From assembly GCF_008087625.1 (NCBI RefSeq), contig NZ_CP042997.1:9424001-9488000 (forward strand): 64,000 bases of DNA, read 5' to 3'. Origin of the DNA: Aquisphaera giovannonii. GTDB lineage: Bacteria; Planctomycetota; Planctomycetia; Isosphaerales; Isosphaeraceae. Every line of letters begins with the position of its first letter. Within the stretch, counting starts at the first letter, position 1. Positions 57,046 through 64,000 of the stretch are shown piece after piece. The notes under the pieces are model-generated. The model saw nothing but the letters and a program-made list of their open reading frames with translations, did no database searches and was not told where the DNA came from. Made by a program: the position numbers and the translations under genes.

Positions 57046-57176
57046 GGCGTGCTCCTCGTCTGCGTGCCGCGGGCGGCTCCAGGGGGCGGCACGAGCCCGC
57101 AAGGGGGCATGCCGTCGGTGCGACGACCAGGACGGGGCGCGACTTGATCGCGACGAGGAGCTCCCCGGCCCCCGGA

Positions 57177-57371
57177 TCAGTCGCCCTGCTGCTCGGGCGG
57201 GTCGCCGCCCGACGGCTTCAGCCGTTCCGCCCCGGCCCGCTCCTCGGCGGGGGCGGCCGACGGAGGCGCGGCCTTCGCCGTCCCGCACTCGCCCTCCCCC
57301 GCCTCCCTGGCCGTCTCCTGCCTGGAGACCGGCTCGTCCCGCTCCTTGCTGAGCTGCTCGTCGCGTCCCAT
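57177..57371 (-). CDS. Small hydrophilic protein, doubtful
   Basis: The 64-residue product (MGRDEQLSKERDEPVSRQET...) is highly charged, with no helix able to span a membrane and no recognised family. ATG 57371 is preceded by GGGGGAG seven bases upstream, which is the main support for it. It is read in the same direction as the truncated dehydrogenase. Low-complexity composition and the GC-rich context mean it could be a chance frame. Confidence 0.35.
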   Translation of the reverse strand: MGRDEQLSKERDEPVSRQETAREAGEGECGTAKAAPPSAAPAEERAGAERLKPSGGDPPEQQGD

Positions 57372-57875
57372 GATCGGACTCCCCCGAGGACCCGGCCGCG
57401 TCCATTAGGCAATTGCACCCCCAGGAGCGGCCGCGCGGATGCCGGCGGGCCGCGGCCCGCCGGTATCGATGTCCCAGCAATCCGGATGCCCGTCGCCGCC
57501 GAGCCGTCGGCGAGGAGCCGCCTGGACCGAGGCGGCCCGCGCCCGCGGAGGCCGGTCCGCTCAAACAAAATTCACACCCTATCATTCGATTCATTCATCA
57601 AGTTGGCGCCCCCTCATCCGGGGCGTCGGGCCGGGCCGGGGGCCATGATCGAGGGGGACGCCGGGCCGCCGCCGGCATGAGGTTTGCCCCGATCTTGGCC
57701 TCCGGCACCGGCCCGATCCCTCCCGGCCCGTGACCGTCACCGGCCCGGTCAGGCTTCTCCTCACCGACCCCTCCAACGCGTCAGGAAAACGAGCGGCCCG
57801 GCCCAGGGAAGGGCCGTGCCGAGCCCCCCCCCATGACATCGGATCGACGGCCCCGCCGACAGAGAGGAGCGCCTC
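57372..57875. other. Non-coding gap in the decay zone
   Basis: About 500 bp with no credible gene lie between the doubtful small ORF and the dehydrogenase remnant. A short A/T-rich patch (57561-57602, containing ACAAAATTCACACCCTATC) could be a promoter. No repeats were noticed. Confidence 0.5.
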
Positions 57876-58022
57876 GTGCATGTCCAACTGAGGCCGCTGA
57901 GCGAGCAGGTGATCGTCATCACCGGGGCGAGCAGCGGGATCGGGCTGGTGACCGCGCGGATGGCCTGCTTCGCCGACGTGGCCTTCGCCGACGGCCAGGT
58001 CCGCCTGGCCCGCGAACCCTAG
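57876..58022 (+). pseudogene. Remnant of a short-chain dehydrogenase/reductase gene
   Basis: GTG 57876, with GAGGAG seven bases upstream, begins a 48-codon frame reading VHVQLRPLSEQVIVITGASS, then GIGLVTARMACFADVAFADG and QVRLAREP before TAG. The segment VIVITGASSGIG is the NAD(P)-binding signature at the N-terminus of SDR enzymes, with the correct distance from the start and an intact ribosome site. The sequence departs from the family right after the second helix (ARMA), so almost the entire enzyme (over 200 residues) has been lost by deletion. It sits next to the truncated alcohol dehydrogenase. Confidence 0.7.
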
Positions 58023-58169
58023 CGCCGAAGGCCCGGAGGAGCCGGGCCCTTCCCCGCCGCCGGGCGGCCCCGAATAATGGCGGCGGTGAACATACGGGAC
58101 AGCCCGGCCCCGCGGCTCGTGGCCGGGCCGTCGGCATGATCCTCATTTCCTGGGAGCGGACGGGCGGAC

Positions 58170-58997
58170 ATGGTTCAGGACGAGGACGCGGCCTACGCCT
58201 GCTGCTCGATCGGGATCGGTCGGTGGTACTGGGCCGCCTGGGGGAGCGAGGAGGACGCCAGGGCCCTGGCCCGCCCGTTCGCGAGCGGATACGAGAAGAA
58301 CTCCGACGCGGCGGAGAAGAAGGCCATCGAGGCGGCCGGGGCGGGCGCGAAACGTCTGCCGGCGAAGTGGGCCTCCGCCTACAAGCGCGGCGGCCCCGCG
58401 TCTGACGGGGAGGGCGCCGAGAAGCGGGAGAAGCCCCGGAGCCGCCTCAGCCGGCCCGCCGGCACCGCCGCGAGGCCGGCGGCCCCGGACCGTCCGCGCT
58501 TCCTGTACGCCGCGTCCGAGAGCGATGAGGCCGGCTCGCGCGGCGAGGTCGTCATCGTCAAGCACCGGATCGTCCGGCAGACCGCCGGGAAGATCTACGT
58601 CGATCGCGAGCCCTTCCGCGAGGAGGAGTGGCGGGGCCGCGAGGGCGCCGATCCCTCGGCGGAGGCCCCGAAGCCGAAGACCCTGGCCGTCGACCGCGAG
58701 ACGCTGAGGCGCGAGGGGCGGTTCCCGCACCGCGGGGCGGCCTTCTACTCCAGCGAGGAGGCCGGCATCCGGGACGTCCACGCGGCCCTGACCTCGCGGC
58801 ACGCCTGGTGCGCCGCGCTCGGCGTGAAGTTCCCCTGCTCGGCGGCGTCAATCAAGGCCGCCTACCGGCGACTCGCCCGGGAGACCCACCCGGACGCAGG
58901 CGGCGACCCGGTCCAGTTCCAGGCCGTGGAGCGCGCCTATCGCGAGGCCCTCGCCTACTTCTCCTCGCCCGATGACCCGGCGGGACTCGGGGCGTGA
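58170..58997 (+). CDS. Protein with C-terminal J domain
   Basis: This 275-residue protein carries at its C-terminus (about 205-270) a J domain: HAWCAALGVKFPCSAASIKAAYRRLARETHPDAGGDPVQFQAVERAYREALAYF, including the HPD tripeptide essential for stimulating DnaK ATPase. The N-terminal part (AAYACCSIGIGRWYWAAWGSEEDARALARPFASGYEKNSDAAEKKAIEAAG) is unassigned, and a charged linker follows. The central KHRIVRQTAGKIYVDREPF motif may be a small beta domain. Neither the Gly/Phe-rich nor the zinc-finger region of DnaJ is present, so it is a class C J protein that probably recruits Hsp70 to a specific client. It starts at ATG 58170 just after the decay zone. Confidence 0.83.
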   Translation: MVQDEDAAYACCSIGIGRWYWAAWGSEEDARALARPFASGYEKNSDAAEKKAIEAAGAGAKRLPAKWASAYKRGGPASDGEGAEKREKPRSRLSRPAGTAARPAAPDRPRFLYAASESDEAGSRGEVVIVKHRIVRQTAGKIYVDREPFREEEWRGREGADPSAEAPKPKTLAVDRETLRREGRFPHRGAAFYSSEEAGIRDVHAALTSRHAWCAALGVKFPCSAASIKAAYRRLARETHPDAGGDPVQFQAVERAYREALAYFSSPDDPAGLGA

Positions 58998-59198
58998 GGA
59001 CCGTCCCCCGCCTCCGACGGAACTCCGCCAAGAACACGCCGGGAGGCGGGCACATCCGTCTGGCGGCCGCCCGCGAGGGGGCCGCGGCCGCATCAGCGTC
59101 CAGTGCGACGGCGACGGCATCGCCGCCGAGGCGCCGGTCGGACATCGCAGCCGTCGCGTGAGCCTCCCTCGCGGGCGTGGCCGATGGAGGCCCCGCGC

Positions 59199-60284
59199 TC
59201 AAGGCGTCACGGCCTGCCACGGCCAGAATTGGTCCTTCGTCTCCAGGTTGTGGGCGAATCGGCACTCCACGAAGGTGAACAGGAGGATCGCGACGAGGAA
59301 CGCCGCCGGGAGGCCCATCAATCGACTTATCAAGAAATAACCGGCATCCTTTCCTGACGTGAAGAGGGAGGTCAGGTGGCTGCACAGGCCGAAGACCGAG
59401 AAGTGGGTCAGGAAGAGGGAATAGGACCGCTCGCCGAGCCAGACCATCGGGGGCGAGGCCAGGCTCGTGATCCGGCCGGTCTGGGCCAGGCCCACCAGCC
59501 CGGCGTAGAGGAAGCCGTAGCCGGTCAGCCCGTTCTCCACGAGGCGTGCGCCGGATGCCGCGACGAGCCCGGCCCCCATGAGGCATATCGCCAGGAGCGT
59601 ATACCGCGAGAAATCCACGCGGGCGAGGATCACCCCCCAGGCGAAGCACGCGAGGTATTGGAGGAAAGCGCCCAGGACGGGCACGCTCCAGCTCACGCGC
59701 GCGGCGTACTCCGCGACGATCGCGGCGGCGGACATCGCGACGACGATGAGCACCGCGCCGAAAGAGACCCGCTGCCCGATCATGCCGAGGAAGGGGGCGA
59801 TCAGGTAGAAGACGCACTCGACGGTGAGGGTCCACCAGGCGAAGTTGTACAGGTTGTTCCCCAGGTACACGATCGGCAACTGCTGGAGCCAATCCCGGGC
59901 CGCGAACGTCGGCAGGGCCGAGGCCCGGGTCCACCAGGTCGGGTACTCGGTCGCGAGCCAGACGGCCAGCCCCGCGAGCAGCCATGCCCCGAAATAGGGA
60001 GGCCAGAGCCGCACGACCCTGCGCTCGGCATACCGGACGACCCGGACGGGCTTACCTTGGCGAAAATACGGCCGCAAGAGCACCGCACCGCTCAGCACGA
60101 AGAAGAGCTCGACGCCGCTCGCCGTGAACCCGGCGACCATCCTGCCGACGCCCTCCTGCCCCATGGACTGCAGCCTGCCCTCGACTGCATTCATGATAAA
60201 GTGATGCATAACCACAAGTGAAGCGGCGATGGCCCGAAGCCCGTCGAGTTCACTGATCCGGTGGTTGGCGGCTGGAATCTTCAC
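59199..60284 (-). CDS. Acyltransferase 3 family membrane protein (OafA/YrhL type)
   Basis: The family moves acyl groups, usually acetyl, across the membrane onto surface polysaccharides. I prefer GTG 60284 (VKIPAANHRISELDGLRAIAASLVVMHHF) because GGGAG lies five bases upstream and the family N-terminus begins there; the frame runs to 60371. The 361-residue product has about ten transmembrane helices and the family motifs ELDGLRAIAASLVVMHHF, GVELFFVLSGAVLLRPYF, RRVVRLWPPYFGAWLLAGL and LWWTLTVE-like FAWWTLTVECVFYLIAPF. The catalytic His is the one in MHHF. The start codon is inferred. Confidence 0.88.
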   Translation of the reverse strand: MKIPAANHRISELDGLRAIAASLVVMHHFIMNAVEGRLQSMGQEGVGRMVAGFTASGVELFFVLSGAVLLRPYFRQGKPVRVVRYAERRVVRLWPPYFGAWLLAGLAVWLATEYPTWWTRASALPTFAARDWLQQLPIVYLGNNLYNFAWWTLTVECVFYLIAPFLGMIGQRVSFGAVLIVVAMSAAAIVAEYAARVSWSVPVLGAFLQYLACFAWGVILARVDFSRYTLLAICLMGAGLVAASGARLVENGLTGYGFLYAGLVGLAQTGRITSLASPPMVWLGERSYSLFLTHFSVFGLCSHLTSLFTSGKDAGYFLISRLMGLPAAFLVAILLFTFVECRFAHNLETKDQFWPWQAVTP

Positions 60285-60725
60285 ATCCACTCCCGAAGGC
60301 GCGCTCTGGGCGGGGTCGAAACGTCCTGTCAAGGCGGGCAAAATATAACAAAAAGGCCACGCTCCGATCAATCAGCCGAGGGCCCGGCCCGGGCGCAGCG
60401 AGCGTCGGCCCGCGCGATTTATGGCCCGGAAATTCCGATCATTTCCGCCGGCGAGTTGGCGATTGGGCGCGGCCGCCCGGGTCCGTACGGACGCGTAATC
60501 CGCCCGACCGCGGCCCGATCGCCGGGGCGGCCCGCCGCACCGGCGCTCGCCTCGTCGGGGGCCGTGGGGAGTTCAAATCCGTATTGAACTTTCTCCCTCC
60601 TTCCCAGGATTCAAGTTCGAAATCCGCGCATTTTTTGTCATCGGGCCGCTGGCGAGCCCCCCTATAATGGCCAGCCACGTTGCGGTGAGGTCGCCTCAAG
60701 GGTGGACATCCGGGGGAACATGACG
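60285..60725. other. Divergent promoter region
   Basis: Both flanking genes are read outward from this 441-bp region. It is less GC-rich at 60580-60640 and contains an exact TATAAT at 60663-60668, facing the rightward gene, preceded by TTGTCA at 60635-60640. The 22-base spacer is too long for a standard promoter, so only the -10-like box is supported. Confidence 0.5.
60663..60668 (+). promoter_or_regulatory. -10-like TATAAT upstream of the large unrecognised gene
   Basis: A perfect TATAAT lies 58 bp before the start codon at 60726, in a genome where A/T-rich hexamers are rare. No well-spaced -35 accompanies it. Confidence 0.35.
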
Positions 60726-62414
60726 ATGAGCTATCTCGGCGTCCCGAGGTTGCATTTCGCGGGCACGTTCCTGGCCCGGCCGTCGACGATCAACAACGAC
60801 ATCGCCAACTACGACCCGACGACTTCACCCCTCGACCCGGGGTGGAATCCCGACGGCGATGCGCGCTGGGACCTGCTCGGCTGCCAGGTCACCGCCGCGT
60901 ACTACGCCGACGGGACTTCCGCCGCGTCCGCCTCGGCCGACCCGATCGTCGGCACGCCCTTGATCTCGATCAGCTCGCCCCCCGCGAAGATCGTCGACCT
61001 CGACCCCGACCAGCAGCTCGTCTCGGAGATCTGGGGCCTGAGGGTCAGGCTCGGCGGCCCGGCCTCCGGCTCGCTCGATGCCCGCTACCGCGTCGCCGCC
61101 TTCTGCGACCTCTGGCCCCGCGCCCAGCAGTCCACCGGCGACCAGCCGCTCGGGGCGTCCTACCAGTCGGCCCTGGAGGACATCGAGTGGCCCCAGGCGC
61201 CCGCGTCGCGGTTCCTCGCGGACCTTCACCGGGCGAGCCCCGACCTGCTCTCGATCAAGTTCAACCTCGATGGCATCAACCTGGACCAGGGGCCGACGCT
61301 CGGGCATGGCCGCGTCGTGGGCACCGTCGGGCCGGCCTCGGCGGACGAGCCGAAGCACTTCGTCCTCGGCCGGCTGCTCCGGCCCAGCCGCCAGCAGGGC
61401 AAGAACCAGCGATCGGCCTTCACGTTCGCCCAGGCCCGGGTCTGCACGGACCGGAAGAAGGTGATCGTGGACCTCGGCAACAGCCTGCCCACCACGACCC
61501 CGGGCGGCCCGATCGACGCGTCCCTCATCGGCGAGGTCGAGCTGGCGGTCGTCGACCAGGGCGGCCGGGCCACGACGCTCGGGCCGGTCCAGTACCAGGC
61601 CGACGACTGGTACACCTCGACGGCCGGCGTCCAGGAGTTCCCCGACGGCCGGACGCTGTCCGATGCCCAGCTCGCCGCGCTGGAGGGCGGCCGCCTGGCC
61701 CTGCTCCCGGCCGGGTCGGGCGGCGTGGGCCCGGCCTCCCGGCCCCCCCTGATCGAGAACGCGTCGTCCAGCGTCCTCCGGGCCGACCGATACGTCTATC
61801 GCCTCAACCCCGGCGACGAGGCCACGGTCGAGCTCTACCTGACGAAGGCCGGCAAGCCGTTGGCCGGCGAGACCATCGCCCTGGCCTATGCCCCGCAGCG
61901 CCTGCCGGCCGAGGAGACGGTCGGCACCCCCGAGAGCGCGCTGGCGTTCCCCACGCCGACGATCCCCGAGAAGACCGACGGGAACGGCCGAGTCCGCTTC
62001 ACGCTCAAGGCGGCCGACCCGGGCAACCCCCGCCAGTTCATCGACGGGCAGGTCTACGGGGTCGCATACTCGTGGCCGCAGGAGCAGCCGGGCCAGGCCC
62101 AGGCCGACCCCTCGCTGTTCGTCAGCGCGCTGGTCTGGGACGCGTTCACGTTCACGCCGCCCGCGACCTGGTGGGGCACCGTGCAGCCGATCCTCTCGCA
62201 ATACGCCCGCCTCTACCCCTTCATGATGCAGTTCGTGGACCTGGGCGACTACGGGAGCGTCGTGGCCAACCGGAGCCGGATCGAGCAGGTCATGAAGCTC
62301 GACCCGGAGCACCCGGGCTACATGCCGGTGACGCGCGACCTCTCGCGGGCCAAGCGCGACATGATCCTCGGCTGGTTCGCCGCCGGGGCGCCGGAGGGCA
62401 CCCCGCCGTCGTGA
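60726..62414 (+). CDS. Large unrecognised protein with VioB-like N-terminal segment
   Basis: I set the start at ATG 60726 (MSYLGVPRLHFAGTFLARPSTINNDIANYDPTT), with GGGGGA eight bases upstream; 562 residues. The opening LGVPRLHFAGTF...NND resembles the start of iminophenyl-pyruvate dimer synthase (VioB)-like proteins, though the remainder is not obviously that enzyme. The middle contains repeated beta segments (VTAAYYADG, GRVVGTVGPA, VIVDLGNSLPTTTPGGPIDASLIGEVELAVVDQGG) and an Ig-like stretch (RLNPGDEATVELYLTKAGKPLAGETIALAY ... DGNGRVRFTLKAADPG). The C-terminus is helical (WWGTVQPILSQYARLYPFMMQFVDLGDYGSVVANRSRIEQVMKL ... YMPVTRDLSRAKRDMILGWFAAG). No signal peptide is present. The function is unknown and the resemblance is tentative. 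Confidence 0.75.
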   Translation: MSYLGVPRLHFAGTFLARPSTINNDIANYDPTTSPLDPGWNPDGDARWDLLGCQVTAAYYADGTSAASASADPIVGTPLISISSPPAKIVDLDPDQQLVSEIWGLRVRLGGPASGSLDARYRVAAFCDLWPRAQQSTGDQPLGASYQSALEDIEWPQAPASRFLADLHRASPDLLSIKFNLDGINLDQGPTLGHGRVVGTVGPASADEPKHFVLGRLLRPSRQQGKNQRSAFTFAQARVCTDRKKVIVDLGNSLPTTTPGGPIDASLIGEVELAVVDQGGRATTLGPVQYQADDWYTSTAGVQEFPDGRTLSDAQLAALEGGRLALLPAGSGGVGPASRPPLIENASSSVLRADRYVYRLNPGDEATVELYLTKAGKPLAGETIALAYAPQRLPAEETVGTPESALAFPTPTIPEKTDGNGRVRFTLKAADPGNPRQFIDGQVYGVAYSWPQEQPGQAQADPSLFVSALVWDAFTFTPPATWWGTVQPILSQYARLYPFMMQFVDLGDYGSVVANRSRIEQVMKLDPEHPGYMPVTRDLSRAKRDMILGWFAAGAPEGTPPS

Positions 62415-62596
62415 GGCGGGGCGGAGGTGACCGGGGGCGGGCCCGTCCGCTCCCGTCCAGCCCCGGGCATCGATGGCCCGGCCTCGGCACCGGCGGGCTC
62501 GCGACGCGGAGCTGGACTCCCCGTTCGACCCCGGCTAGGATCGGTCCCGCGGCGACGGCGCGAGCGGCGGGCGAGGGCTGGACGGGAGGGCGAGAC

Positions 62597-63205
62597 GTGA
62601 CAGGAGACGCGACGGCCCGGGCTCTCAATCTCCCCGTGCTGGTCGGCTCGGTCCGCGAGGGCCGCCGGAGCATCCACGTCGCTCGCCACGTCGGCGATGC
62701 GCTCGCCCGCCGCGAAGGGATCGAGGCGGGCCTGATCGACCTGTCCGAGTTCGACCTGCCGATCCTCATCGAGCGCCCGCAGCAGGCCGACCGGCCGCCG
62801 CCGGGATACGAGCCGTTCCAGTCGAGGCTCCGGGCCGCGGACGGGCTCGTGATCGTCTCGCCCGAGTACAAGGGGGGGATCCCGGGCGTCCTGAAGAACG
62901 CGCTCGATCACCTGGAGCCCGGGGTCTTCCGCCGCAGGCCGATCGGGATCGTGACGGTCTCCGCCGGGGGGCTCGGCGGGGTGGGCTGCCTGGCGCAGCT
63001 CCGCCAGGTCTGCCTGTCCATGGGCGGCCTGCCGATCCCGGTCGCCCTCCCGGTGTCGGAGGTCGAGGCCCTGTTCGACGAGCGGGGGGACGCGGTCGAC
63101 GACCGCCTCGCTCGTCGACTCGGCCCGTTCCTCGACGAGCTGATCTGGTACGTCGGCGCCACCGCCCGGCAGCGCAGGCTCGATGCGGCGTCGGGCGGGG
63201 CCTGA
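62597..63205 (+). CDS. NAD(P)H-dependent FMN reductase
   Basis: The 202-residue flavodoxin-fold protein starts at GTG 62597 with GGGAGGG about seven bases upstream. It shows the FMN phosphate-binding loop LVGSVREGRRSIHVARHVGDAL, then VIVSPEYKGGIPGVLKNALDHLEP and PIGIVTVSAGGLGGVGCLAQLRQVCLSMGG, all characteristic of the NADPH-dependent FMN reductase/azoreductase family. It reduces flavins or quinones and may supply reduced flavin. It is 182 bp downstream of the large unrecognised gene and is probably expressed from its own promoter. Confidence 0.9.
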   Translation: MTGDATARALNLPVLVGSVREGRRSIHVARHVGDALARREGIEAGLIDLSEFDLPILIERPQQADRPPPGYEPFQSRLRAADGLVIVSPEYKGGIPGVLKNALDHLEPGVFRRRPIGIVTVSAGGLGGVGCLAQLRQVCLSMGGLPIPVALPVSEVEALFDERGDAVDDRLARRLGPFLDELIWYVGATARQRRLDAASGGA

Positions 63206-63216
63206 GCCGCCGCCCG

Positions 63217-63999
63217 TCAGCCGGCGAAGGCGGGCAGATGCGCCCGGATCAGGTCCCGGAGCTGCACGGCGAGCCGGTGGTGGGTTTCCTCGTCCTGGCC
63301 GCTGGGGTCGGGGATGTCGCCGCCGGCGTCGAGCCGGCGGATCTTCGCCGTCGCCTCGGGGAACCGGCCAACGAGCGCCAGGCGCTGGTCCTCGGTCATG
63401 CAGAAGACGGCCTCGGCCTGGGCGACGAGGTCGCGGGTGACCTCGCGCGTGACGTGGTCGTGTGGGACGAGTCCGAGGCGTTGCAGGGCCGCCCGCGAGG
63501 CCGGCGTGAAGCTCCGGCCGGGCGTCGTCGTCAGCCCGGCGCTGACCGCCTCGACCCGGCGGAACGCCCCGCCCCGCGACGCCAGGTCGAGGCGCCGCGC
63601 CAGCTCGTCGTTGCAGATCGCCTGGGCCATCGGCGACCGGCTGGTATTGCCGCCGCAGACGAACAGGACGATGCGACGCGGGGCCGCCATCACCGCCCGC
63701 CGCCTGGCCAGGAGCGTCGCGCCCATCAGGACCTCGAGGGCCGCGACGATCAGCACGACGCCGATCAGCTCGGACGTCGACGGCGGCCGTCGTCCGAGCA
63801 GGGAGCACAGCCCATACGAGGCGACGACCCCGGCGAGCAGGCTCGAGCAACGGTTCAGGGGGATGCAGAAGGTGTTCTCGCGGGCATCCAGGTAGATCCA
63901 GGTCCCGAACAGGTAGAGGCAGCCGTACAGCAGCCCGATGAGGACCGCCGGCACGACCGCGGGCGTGGCGAGGAAGACGGTGAAGCCCGCGCGCAACTC
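63217..63999 (-). CDS. Membrane domain fused to a low-molecular-weight protein tyrosine phosphatase (5' partial)
   Basis: The reading frame is open at the right edge of the window, so the N-terminus is missing; the TTG at 63996 is probably internal. The visible N-terminal part has about three transmembrane helices (FTVFLATPAVVPAVLIGLLYGCLYLFG, SLLAGVVASYGLCSLLG, TSELIGVVLIVAALEVLMGATLLARRR) resembling one half of an EamA/DMT-type transporter fold. The C-terminal 150 residues are a LMW phosphotyrosine phosphatase: VLFVCGGNTSRSPMAQAICNDEL with P-loop C-x5-R, and the general acid Asp in GGDIPDPSGQDEETHHRLAVQLRDLI. Phosphatases of this type dephosphorylate tyrosine kinases of polysaccharide export systems. 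Fusion to a multi-helix membrane domain is unusual. Confidence 0.82.
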   Translation of the reverse strand, partial: ELRAGFTVFLATPAVVPAVLIGLLYGCLYLFGTWIYLDARENTFCIPLNRCSSLLAGVVASYGLCSLLGRRPPSTSELIGVVLIVAALEVLMGATLLARRRAVMAAPRRIVLFVCGGNTSRSPMAQAICNDELARRLDLASRGGAFRRVEAVSAGLTTTPGRSFTPASRAALQRLGLVPHDHVTREVTRDLVAQAEAVFCMTEDQRLALVGRFPEATAKIRRLDAGGDIPDPSGQDEETHHRLAVQLRDLIRAHLPAFAG

Positions 64000-64000
64000 C

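Noticed and set aside
60635-60668. A full sigma-70 promoter TTGTCA...TATAAT before the large unrecognised gene
   Set aside because: The spacer is 22 bases, too long for a standard promoter; only the -10-like box is kept as a weak feature.

Overview
The window is 64 kb of uniformly GC-rich (roughly 70%) bacterial chromosome. Its gene content points to a planctomycete, most likely of the Isosphaeraceae (Singulisphaera/Aquisphaera/Paludisphaera-like). Indicators are a Ser/Thr kinase fused to WD40 repeats, a giant secreted protein with the planctomycete-type N-terminal LEPRTLLS motif, many short secreted Gly/Pro-rich proteins, leucine-rich-repeat and DUF362 proteins, and scattered single-gene housekeeping loci (aroC, purC, guaA, proC) instead of long biosynthetic operons. 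The genus is an inference; no 16S or ribosomal gene is present.

Layout. 0-4.4 kb: 3' part of a kinase-WD40 gene, a small membrane-anchored coiled-coil protein and a GNAT acetyltransferase. 4.5-11.6 kb: a 2376-residue secreted protein combining a metzincin-type zinc protease signature, eleven FG-GAP calcium-binding motifs and several Ig-like domains. 11.7-21 kb: aroC, purC, a thioredoxin-fold/carboxypeptidase-regulatory secreted protein, a small secreted carbohydrate-binding-like protein, a C45 family hydrolase and guaA, with intergenic gaps carrying at least four different paired-hairpin (REPIN/MITE-like) elements and a 74-bp tandem array. 21.2-29.3 kb: a xylan-degradation locus made of a two-domain esterase, a GH10 xylanase, a divergent LacI-type regulator and a GH43-C2-GH43-C2 double glycosidase. 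Two copies of the LacI-family operator core GCAAnCGnTTGC lie in the divergent xylanase/regulator promoter region. 29.4-31.4 kb: membrane protein, metallophosphoesterase and proC. 32-36.5 kb: an NTF2/lipocalin-like secreted protein followed by two tandem paralogous Gly-rich TPR-type secreted proteins. 36.6-40 kb: a degenerate GGDEF protein, a lipoprotein and a CAP/SCP secreted protein.

40.5-45.9 kb: a heavy-metal efflux operon read leftward (His-rich small protein, membrane-fusion protein, CzcA/CusA-type RND pump). It is preceded by a strong promoter whose spacer holds a MerR-style dyad; no outer-membrane channel gene is adjacent. 46-51.3 kb: TspO/MBR protein, small alpha/beta hydrolase, LRR protein, Tat-exported DUF362 protein, a 42-residue membrane peptide gene and an unrecognised cytosolic protein. 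51.7-55.4 kb: a translationally coupled three-subunit molybdenum hydroxylase (2Fe-2S, FAD, Mo-cofactor subunits), followed by a VOC/glyoxalase protein. 56.1-58.0 kb: a decay zone with a C-terminally truncated zinc alcohol dehydrogenase and a 48-codon remnant of a short-chain dehydrogenase. 58-64 kb: a protein with a C-terminal J domain, an acyltransferase-3 membrane protein, a large unrecognised protein, an FMN reductase and, running off the right edge, a membrane domain fused to a low-molecular-weight protein tyrosine phosphatase.

No rRNA, tRNA, CRISPR array, integrase or complete insertion sequence was recognised. The most unusual material is the cluster of distinct paired-hairpin intergenic elements (13-23.5 kb), the predicted LacI operator pair at the xylan locus, the metzincin/FG-GAP giant protein, and the phosphatase-transporter-like fusion.
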